A stretch of DNA of 61,563 nucleotides, taken from a virus. The notes beneath the pieces are model-generated. The model searched no databases. It had not been told where the DNA came from and was given only the letters and a program-made list of their open reading frames with translations. The stretch covers positions 1-61,563 of the IMG/VR virus record IMGVR_UViG_3300028558_000003. One strand, 5' to 3'. The translations under genes were made by a program, and so were the position numbers. This document shows positions 55,601 to 61,563 of the stretch, one piece after another (position 1 is the stretch's first letter; every line of letters starts with the position of its first letter).

Positions 55601-58600
55601 TGCACGCGGCGACGCATCAGGCGATCAACGACGGCAACCCCGTGGCTGCCAAGCTGGAAGCCATGCGCTCGCAGCTGGAGCGCTCGATGAAGGTCAAGGG
55701 GCTGGAGCTGCCTTACGGTCTTACCAACCTGCATGAGTTCGTCGCTGAGGCGTTCTCGAACAAGGCGTTCCAGAAGCTGCTGGACGACCACGCGACGACC
55801 AAGAACATGACCCTCTGGGACAAGTTCAAGGACGCCATCACCAAGATGCTCGGCATGGGCAAGCGCACGATGCTCGACGACGTGCTTGAGCACGGCCAGA
55901 GCCTCATGGACGCCCCGCGCCCCGGCTCGATCAGCGACACCAACCAGCGTGCCCAGATCCACGCCAAGCGCGCTGACGCCGTGCTGGCCAAGGCGCAGAA
56001 CTATTTGCGCGACGAGGGCCTCGGCAAGATCAGCCTGAAATACAAGGCCCGTGGCCAGATGCTCGGCTGGAGCACGATGACCAATATCCGCGACGTTTAC
56101 GGGAAGGCCATGACCGGCCTGCACCAGCTCGTCGAGGGTCGCCACACGCGCGACGTGCTCAACGCCCGGATCAGCCAGAAGAGCCTCGCGGCGCGCGCGG
56201 CGGTGGACGTAGCGTCCGCTCAGCGCCCGCAGGTTCGTGAGCTGATCCAGAAGCTCATGACCTATCACCAGAACGCCATCGACCCGCGCCGCGACTGGGC
56301 CGGGCACGACTGGCTCCACGGCGACAAGAACGCCGACGAGCTGCACCGGCTGGTGGATCAGGCCAACAAGGAATATGGCACGCTGCGCCAGCTCAAGGGC
56401 GACGCGGCCTACGAAGGTCTGGTGGCCGCGAACAAGTCCGACGAACTCGCGAAGATGGCGAGCATGGTCTACGAGTATGGTCACTATGAGTTCGCCGGGC
56501 AGAACCTGCCAGAGTTCGCCCAGCACCCCATGGAGCGCTACCAGCTCGACCAGACCGGCGTGCACGACAGCCCGGTGAAGTCCGAGGCGTTCTGGCGCAA
56601 CGAGCTGCAGAGCCAGATCGACGCTACCAAGCGCGCTCGCGGCAACATCTCGGCGACGCAGGATCAGGAAGAGCACACCCCGTCGCAGACCCGCGCCAAG
56701 GCCCAGCTCGACAAGGCCAAGGCGGCGCTGGCCGATCTGGAAGCCCAGCGCAAGGCGCTGCCCCGTGGCGCGTCGCAGGAGCAGCGCGACCAGATCAAGG
56801 CGTCCAAGACCGCGCTGCAGAAGCAGATCGACACGCTCAGCGACACCTCGCGCACGCCCATCGAGAAGGGGCTGGACACGCTCGACGAGCTGGTCAACGA
56901 CATGGCTGGCCGGTTGAAGGATCTGGATCAGGCTCCCTACTTCCATCAGGGCCGCTACGGCAAATTCTTCGTCTCTGGCCACCTGCACATCAAGGATGGC
57001 AAGGTCGTGCCGGAGCACATCGAGGCGTTCCAGAAGGCGCTCGACAGCAAGGACTTCGGCCAGTACGCGCTCAACCATCTGGGCGACAAGTCCACGGTGT
57101 TCCTGAAGTGCGAGACGGCGGATCAGGCTGCCGAGCTGCAGCAGCTCATGATGAAGGGGCAGAAGGAAGGCTGGCTCGATGACAGCAAGCCGGTGCACGC
57201 GGGCGAGCCCAGCACCAGCGACGTGATGACGAACGTCGGGCCGGGTTACCTGAAGCGCATCATGGAGCGCACCGCCGCGAGCAAGGCGTTCGAGCCGACT
57301 GACGGCATGGACAAGGACACCTCCGACGCGCTGCGCAAGGCGCGTCAGACCATGATCTCGGAAATGAACGCCCAGTATCTGGACGCGCTTCCGGCGAACT
57401 CGATCACCAAGGTCTACCAGACCCGCAAGAACGTGCAGGGCTTCGACAAGGACATGCTCCGCAACTTCAGCCATCGTGCTCAAGTCGCGGCGAACAACCT
57501 GTCCAACCTCGCGGCGCAGCACAAGATCGACAAGGCCATGATCTCGCTCAACAGCGACGTGGAAGCGGCCAAGTCGTCAGGCGACATCAACAAGGCGCTG
57601 ATGGCCCAGCAGGTGCTGAAGGAAGTCGCGACCCGCGAGACCAACCGGGCGTGGCATCTCGACACCACCATGGTGGACCACATCCGCGCCGCCAACCACG
57701 CGTTCTATCTTGGCGCGTCGGTCTCCTACATGCTGGAGCAGCTGTCGCAGCTGCCGATGCTGCTGCTGCCGGAGCTTGGCAAGACCCACGGCTTCCTGAA
57801 CTCGGCCAAGGCCATAGCGCAGGTAACCCCGGAAGCCTTCAAGATCATGAAGGCGCTGGCCATGAGCCCGCAGCACCGCTGGGACGCCGTCCTGACGCCT
57901 GACCTGCTGCGCGGCGCGAACGTCAGCGAAGCCAAGATCAAGATGCTCATGGGCGTCGCCAATCGCGGCGGGCTCGACATGAACACCTTCACCCGCGAGA
58001 TGGGTCAGGCTGCGGCTGGAGGCGAGATCAGCGGCGTTACCAAGGCCCTGCAGCGCGCCAACTCGACGGCGGTCTACGCCGAGATGCTGTCGCGCGTGAT
58101 CTCGGTGCTGTCGGCTGACAAGCTGCACGTCGGAGAGGGCGATGCGCACAACGCATACGTGGATCACGTGCTCTCGCAGTCGATGATGGACTGGGGCTCG
58201 TGGAACACCTCGCGCCAGACCAGCAAGTTCGGTTTCGCTGGCAAGATCACCCCGCTGATGATGTCGTTCACGGGGTATCAGACGCGCCTGATCGAGAAGC
58301 TCTACCGTGAGGTCCACGACGCCGTGGGTGGCGACACCCCTGAAGACAAGGCCGCTTCGCGCAAGTTCCTCGCCGGGCATCTGGCTGCCGTCACCGCGAT
58401 CTCCGGCACGCTCGGCATGCCGATGGCGTCGGCGCTGGCTGGCGTGGCGTCGAACGCTGCGAACTTCTTCACCGGCAAGGACAACTTCGACGTTGAGACC
58501 TCCTACCGTGAGTTCCTCGCGGACATGCTCGGCAAGGATCTTGGGCAGGTCGTCGCCAAAGGGTTACCCACGGCTGCTGGCGTTGACCTGTCTGATCTGG

Positions 58601-59226
58601 GTGACCAGAACATCACCCCGTTCAGCAAGCTGCTGTCCGACCGGCGCAAGCTTGAAGAGAGCATGGGTGACTGGGCCAAGGGCGCGATGGGCTCGCCGTT
58701 CGGCGTCGGCGTCAACTGGCTTGAGGGGATGCGCGACATTGCCTACGGCCTGCCGATGCAGGGCATGGCCAAGATGGTTCCGCACGGCCTCAAGGGTCCG
58801 ATGGACGCGGCGCGCATGGCCGCTTACGGCTACGAGGACAACCACGGACGGCAGCTGCCGATCACCGCAGACGCGCAGGACATCCTGCTGCGCGCGGTCG
58901 GTCTCGACCCCGCCGACAAGGAGGAATACGACGACAAAGCGCGCAAGGCGACGGCGTTCAAGGAGATGCGTTCCGAGCGCGCCCAGTTCATCCGCGAGCG
59001 CCTTGAACTGGCTACCGCGCATGGCGATCAGGCTGGCCTGAACTCTGCTATTCAAGCAGCACAGTCTTATGGTATGGATCACGTGCAGCAGCAGATCCTC
59101 CCTCACCTCGGGTCGATTGTGCAGGCTGACAAGCTGAAGTCGGCGACAGCCGGAGCACTGGGCCTCCCGCTCGGTGTCAACCCGCAGAGCGACATTGAGA
59201 CCGCTACGCGGTTGGGACGGTTCTAA
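52690..59226 (+). CDS. Giant virion protein with zincin motif, ejection-type
   Basis: 2178 residues. Hydrophobic Gly/Ala segments near 95-180 could insert into membranes. HELVHAATH (968-976) with LHEFVAEAF about 45 residues later gives an HExxH zinc site plus a possible third ligand. Long helical regions follow (about 1130-1900), with a further hydrophobic stretch near 1895-1925. The C-terminal 250 residues (ITPFSKLLSDRRKLEESMGDWA, PLGVNPQSDIETATRLGRF) are a block common to large internal proteins of podoviruses and to polyvalent proteins. It probably enters the cell with the DNA and may cleave host or virion proteins. No RNA polymerase or lytic transglycosylase motif was found. Confidence 0.78.
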   Translation: MATYDPTDALSGLPPLSAAAGAAAYAQSGAAPQKSWAPWAALKAGTHEALGGFGGAAQALGTVWGVPGLADAGQSFAQSQQQHATEAGRSDLEGNLTTPAGIGYNVIKSLPSLGMMIGSAALTEGGSLAAGLEPAAARIAGMVGAGASAYPGAVAGNVAAATKNGQQPLTQEQAATSLGMGVPEAAVMSYMPSSLLGVLEHGAAGKIGQRLLTGAGVNAAVGGVQSGLTTAMTGLMDPDKTVAERAQDVVQSALSGGIMGGVVGGAIHAARPMKLPTATPDDTLKSTVDQALNQQQPGQPAAPTGLAAVLAEKGQTSLEGNGVNAPIEPTPEQALREALGGSPIEGGEEGVAPASPLPIDQNAELAPGAPPAPPVPEPLPTVVGPKDASGAAQIGLDLPVDRAPNAEGEASPLPGGPAPDDTQARLWTDKEMGARVPAVIDMRNSLREQFTKGLRGKQDTSFIDNLDATNTPELVKAVKDQVAVYDRDNDGKLPGWFQKLSDSLGVTKDGASFDPVQEQADLQGQAAAIRAKADKAYNDRMTGKRLQQLGADTPAGAKEASLAKDAHDAQIAKAADLETQAAALQDHVDAHTSADALPDRYAPEEVPDPVKNQGQDVVDKWQQAKLFSKSDDPVAAKAGDLAAKFIEQGRSAMADAQLGRANKAQRAKIEVKKSASPALDEHLRAAEDTTQPQDVQEQPEVDREAEARTASNPETPAETEAAVTQPGPHPVVEPKDMSPEAQMVVRDKLTPKETTPAAPVETKSDAIKRMRAQREDATKITPGMEQAAAQERADYAAQTQEQRAHQRAVENFVRLKQTEGAPVSDAVKKAANMTPEVVKTPPITKAADFAAWKAKQRDVLSRMAEPLTRTQGDVDMEGMISHGASSKEILDHLAQHGDTPFVQQVARMLRRLGLKSTISFEDHPDTLPADRAALDSQSSHGELQGTYDEKVDHVRMISRSDMQANVLHELVHAATHQAINDGNPVAAKLEAMRSQLERSMKVKGLELPYGLTNLHEFVAEAFSNKAFQKLLDDHATTKNMTLWDKFKDAITKMLGMGKRTMLDDVLEHGQSLMDAPRPGSISDTNQRAQIHAKRADAVLAKAQNYLRDEGLGKISLKYKARGQMLGWSTMTNIRDVYGKAMTGLHQLVEGRHTRDVLNARISQKSLAARAAVDVASAQRPQVRELIQKLMTYHQNAIDPRRDWAGHDWLHGDKNADELHRLVDQANKEYGTLRQLKGDAAYEGLVAANKSDELAKMASMVYEYGHYEFAGQNLPEFAQHPMERYQLDQTGVHDSPVKSEAFWRNELQSQIDATKRARGNISATQDQEEHTPSQTRAKAQLDKAKAALADLEAQRKALPRGASQEQRDQIKASKTALQKQIDTLSDTSRTPIEKGLDTLDELVNDMAGRLKDLDQAPYFHQGRYGKFFVSGHLHIKDGKVVPEHIEAFQKALDSKDFGQYALNHLGDKSTVFLKCETADQAAELQQLMMKGQKEGWLDDSKPVHAGEPSTSDVMTNVGPGYLKRIMERTAASKAFEPTDGMDKDTSDALRKARQTMISEMNAQYLDALPANSITKVYQTRKNVQGFDKDMLRNFSHRAQVAANNLSNLAAQHKIDKAMISLNSDVEAAKSSGDINKALMAQQVLKEVATRETNRAWHLDTTMVDHIRAANHAFYLGASVSYMLEQLSQLPMLLLPELGKTHGFLNSAKAIAQVTPEAFKIMKALAMSPQHRWDAVLTPDLLRGANVSEAKIKMLMGVANRGGLDMNTFTREMGQAAAGGEISGVTKALQRANSTAVYAEMLSRVISVLSADKLHVGEGDAHNAYVDHVLSQSMMDWGSWNTSRQTSKFGFAGKITPLMMSFTGYQTRLIEKLYREVHDAVGGDTPEDKAASRKFLAGHLAAVTAISGTLGMPMASALAGVASNAANFFTGKDNFDVETSYREFLADMLGKDLGQVVAKGLPTAAGVDLSDLGDQNITPFSKLLSDRRKLEESMGDWAKGAMGSPFGVGVNWLEGMRDIAYGLPMQGMAKMVPHGLKGPMDAARMAAYGYEDNHGRQLPITADAQDILLRAVGLDPADKEEYDDKARKATAFKEMRSERAQFIRERLELATAHGDQAGLNSAIQAAQSYGMDHVQQQILPHLGSIVQADKLKSATAGALGLPLGVNPQSDIETATRLGRF

Positions 59227-59243
59227 CAACTAGGAGCACGAGC

Positions 59244-59669
59244 ATGACTGTCGCCTTCAATAAGTTCAACTGCCTCACGCAGGATCTCTCGCAGAAGGTC
59301 CACAATCTCTCGTCTGACGCCATCAACGTCGGACTGACGAACACCGCTCCGGTCGCCACGAACACAGTGTGGTCGAACATCACCGAAATCTCGGCTGGCA
59401 ACGGCTATACCGCTGGCGGCAACGTCGCGGCGCAGACCTCGGACGTGCAGACCTCCGGCGTGCTCAAGCTCCTGCTGACCAACCCGGCGACGTGGACCGC
59501 CTCGGGTAGCGGCATCGGCCCGTTCCGGTATGCGGTCGTCTACAATAACACGGCGTCCACCAAGCCGCTGATCTGCTGGTACGATTACGGCTCCGCGATC
59601 ACCCTGAACGCTGGCGAGCAGTTCCAAGTGGCGCTTGACCAGACCAACGGGATCTTCACCATCACCTAA
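59244..59669 (+). CDS. Small virion protein, unknown
   Basis: 141 residues, TAGGAGCACGAGC upstream. Beta-rich: NVGLTNTAPVATNTVWSNITEISAGNGYTAGG, then PFRYAVVYNNTASTKPLICWYDYGSAITLNAGEQFQVAL. This is a common phage tail/fibre-associated fold in which the N-terminal segment precedes a jelly-roll-like sheet. It sits just before the fibre gene. Confidence 0.68.
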   Translation: MTVAFNKFNCLTQDLSQKVHNLSSDAINVGLTNTAPVATNTVWSNITEISAGNGYTAGGNVAAQTSDVQTSGVLKLLLTNPATWTASGSGIGPFRYAVVYNNTASTKPLICWYDYGSAITLNAGEQFQVALDQTNGIFTIT

Positions 59670-59711
59670 TTCGTGATGGACTGATCTTACGAGGGGACCA
59701 AGGAGACTGCC

Positions 59712-61563
59712 GTGACCAAGTTCTATGATCTCGTCCGCGTCAACACTGCAACGACCGGCACGGGCACGATCACACTGGGTTCGGCAGTCTCCGGCTTCAA
59801 GAGCTTTTCCGGGGCTGGCGTCGTGGACGGGGCGTCTGTCCGCTACGGCATTCTCGACGGAGCGAACTCCGAGGTCGGCATCGGCGTCTACTCGTCCTCG
59901 GGCGGCACGCTGACCCGGACGGTCACCGCCTCGACTAATAGTAACTCTGCGATCAGCCTGTCGGGCACCGCGCAGGTGTTCATCACGCTTGCCGCCGAGG
60001 ACTTCAATTTCGCCAGCCTGTCCGACGTGGACATGGCGACCACCGCGCCAGCGTCCGGCAACGTACCCACGTTCAACGGCACGAAATGGGTGCCTGCGGA
60101 GCCGGTCGCGCACGCCGCCCCCACGCAGGTGCAGATCGCCACGAACATCGGCAACCGCGTCATCAGCGCGACCAACTCGGCGACGCTCGCCAGCGCGCCC
60201 ACGGTCGGCAACACCCTTCTCGCCTTTGTGTCTGGCCTTGCGCCGGGAGCGCCCGTACAGTCCGGGTGGACCACGCTCGGCAGCTATGGCGCGTCGTTCC
60301 AGCAAATCTACGTCTACTCGCGCATCGTCGCGGCTGGCGACCCTTCCACTTGGTCGTTCGCCAATTCCGGCGACTACATGAACGTCGCGGTCATCGAATT
60401 GTCTGGCGTGCTGAGCTTGGCGGCTACGGTCGGCTACGCGTCGATCTCCGGCTGGACGCTATCCAGCCCGGCTGTGGCTGCAGCGACGCCCGCTCTCGCA
60501 TATAACATGATCGAGTTCGCCAATAACACGACGCTTAGCAGCGAGGCGAGCGGCTGGACTTCGCTCGGCTATTTCGGCGAGCTTACCCACAACCACAACG
60601 CCACGCTCATCAAGACTTCTTCGGCGTTCTCCACGGTCAGCCCGGCTGCCCCGGCGATCACCACGACATCTGATCCCAGCTCGTCGGCTGTCTACGCGAC
60701 GGTCGTGGTGTGCGGCAAGCTCACCACCAAACTCGGCGATCTCTACGACAGCAACGCTGCGGCGGCGGCTGACGGGCAGGTGCTGAAGTACAAGGCAGCC
60801 ACGAACGAGTGGGTTCCGGTTGACTTCTCGATGACCGCGATTGCTGGCAACCCCGGCACGAGCGGCTCTCTGACGAACAACTTCGCGCTCTGCTTCAGCC
60901 TGAGCACGTACAACTGGAACTGGGCTGAGCTGGCGACGGTCGCGATCACCGGGAATTTCAGCGACTTGGGAGGCACGCCGACCAACGCCAGCTACTCGCT
61001 GCATGGCCTGTCCGACGTGAACGTGACCGAAGGGTCCGGCATCAACGGCTACGTGCTGACGTGGAATAACGCCACCAACAAGTGGATCGCCAGCGCAGCC
61101 TCCGGTGGCGGGTCGTCCACGCTGGCCAGCATGACCGATGTCAACGTTACCGAAGGCTCCGGCATCAACGGCTACGCGCTGGCGTGGGATTACGCCACCA
61201 GCAAGTGGATCGCGAAAGCTGTTGCAGGCGTCTCTGGCGTCAACCTGCTCTCTGAGCGGATCGCCCCTCCGCTGGCGTCCGCGTTCTCTGCGCTGACCCA
61301 AGGCTCGACCGCCATGACGGCGGCGAACTCGTCGGACGGCACGCTGGTCTTGAGCTACGGTGCTTACGGCTCCAGCTCCGATTTCCGAGGGGTGGTGAAG
61401 GCCGCGCCGACCGCTTCGACGTACTCAATCATCGCCCGCGTCAAGGTCATGCTGCCGAACCTGAACTACGGGACGTTCTCGCTGTTCCTGTACAACTCGG
61501 CGAACGGCAAATCCGTCCAGACCGGCTGGCTGGGGAGCAGCTCTACGTCGAACGCCGGTCAGA
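59712..61563 (+). CDS. Tail fibre protein, N-terminal part (continues at base 1)
   Basis: GTG start at 59712, AAGGAG six bases upstream. This part gives 617 residues, the last 42 of which repeat the segment at the left end. Residues 1-95 (FYDLVRVNTATTGTGTITLGSAV, SVRYGILDGANSEVGIGVYSS, ...QVFITLAAEDF) are the usual fibre attachment domain. At least four modules of LxDVNVTEGSGINGYVLTWxxATxKWIA type follow near 105, 355, 435 and 475, separated by beta domains. Together with 1-1179 the product is about 967 residues. An adhesin is expected. Confidence 0.88.
   Translation, partial: MTKFYDLVRVNTATTGTGTITLGSAVSGFKSFSGAGVVDGASVRYGILDGANSEVGIGVYSSSGGTLTRTVTASTNSNSAISLSGTAQVFITLAAEDFNFASLSDVDMATTAPASGNVPTFNGTKWVPAEPVAHAAPTQVQIATNIGNRVISATNSATLASAPTVGNTLLAFVSGLAPGAPVQSGWTTLGSYGASFQQIYVYSRIVAAGDPSTWSFANSGDYMNVAVIELSGVLSLAATVGYASISGWTLSSPAVAAATPALAYNMIEFANNTTLSSEASGWTSLGYFGELTHNHNATLIKTSSAFSTVSPAAPAITTTSDPSSSAVYATVVVCGKLTTKLGDLYDSNAAAAADGQVLKYKAATNEWVPVDFSMTAIAGNPGTSGSLTNNFALCFSLSTYNWNWAELATVAITGNFSDLGGTPTNASYSLHGLSDVNVTEGSGINGYVLTWNNATNKWIASAASGGGSSTLASMTDVNVTEGSGINGYALAWDYATSKWIAKAVAGVSGVNLLSERIAPPLASAFSALTQGSTAMTAANSSDGTLVLSYGAYGSSSDFRGVVKAAPTASTYSIIARVKVMLPNLNYGTFSLFLYNSANGKSVQTGWLGSSSTSNAGQ
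61437..61563. repeat. Terminal direct repeat, right copy
   Basis: Identical to bases 1-127. See the left copy. Confidence 0.95.

Noticed and set aside
53875-57522. Antisense open frame of 1215 codons opposite the giant virion protein
   Set aside because: Its register follows the GC-rich third positions of the sense gene, its composition is Arg/Leu/Val-rich without motif, and no ribosome binding site or promoter supports it.
43185-59226. Expectation of a T7-like or N4-like RNA polymerase
   Set aside because: The giant virion protein and all other large genes were inspected for polymerase motifs; none was seen. Host-type promoters are present instead.
5313-61144. Apparent abundance of GTAAC / GTTAC words
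   Set aside because: A rough count of about sixty is no more than expected for this base composition over both strands.

Overview
The window is a complete genome of a tailed bacteriophage, given as one linear string. Bases 1-127 are repeated exactly at 61437-61563, so the unit is about 61,436 bp and closes on itself: one tail-fibre gene runs off the right end and continues in frame at base 1. The gene set (terminase, portal, N4 gp56-type capsid protein, head-tail adaptor, a 2178-residue virion protein, no tape measure, no sheath or tail-tube genes) points to a short-tailed (podovirus-like) virion. High GC, the GC-rich codon use and the protein families suggest a Pseudomonadota host, plausibly an alphaproteobacterium, but nothing in the sequence fixes the host. 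No integrase, repressor, RNA polymerase or tRNA was seen, so it is probably virulent and transcribed by host RNA polymerase.

There are two opposed arms. The rightward arm runs from about 42.6 kb through the end and on to 13.36 kb: two small membrane or secreted proteins, a sigma70-like promoter (42969-42998), small and large terminase, portal with an overprinted small gene, scaffold candidate, capsid, decoration candidate, adaptor, giant ejection-type protein, tail fibre, repeat-rich fibre-like protein, lysis cassette (GH19 endolysin, 21-residue membrane peptide, 3TM holin, membrane-anchored coiled coil) and a second block of tail and appendage proteins including a SPRY-like protein. A hairpin terminator at 13369-13398 separates the arms.

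The leftward arm runs from about 42.3 kb down to 13.45 kb. Its distal part (13.4-29.3 kb) is a dense replication and nucleotide operon with many 1-8 bp start/stop overlaps: primase-helicase, DUF5664-type protein, SNF2-like helicase, VRR-NUC and RecB-like nucleases, ParB-like protein, DEDD exonuclease, HNH proteins and a family A DNA polymerase. The middle (30.4-34.5 kb) carries a MoxR-type AAA+ ATPase, a zincin/VWA protein and a DUF3150-like protein. The proximal part (34.6-39.7 kb) is an array of small unknown genes, including one resembling ribosome modulation factor.

The most unusual feature is in the gaps of the leftward arm. A palindrome with arms TTTGCGACA / TGTCGCAAA recurs about ten times between 24.0 and 41.8 kb, usually between an upstream stop codon and a conserved CCAAGGAGA-type ribosome binding site; at other gaps an unrelated hairpin takes its place. 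A non-coding block of about 1 kb (39.7-40.7 kb) with repeated TGTCTATAAA / GGTTATAAA and CAACACAACATT elements is a candidate origin or early control region.
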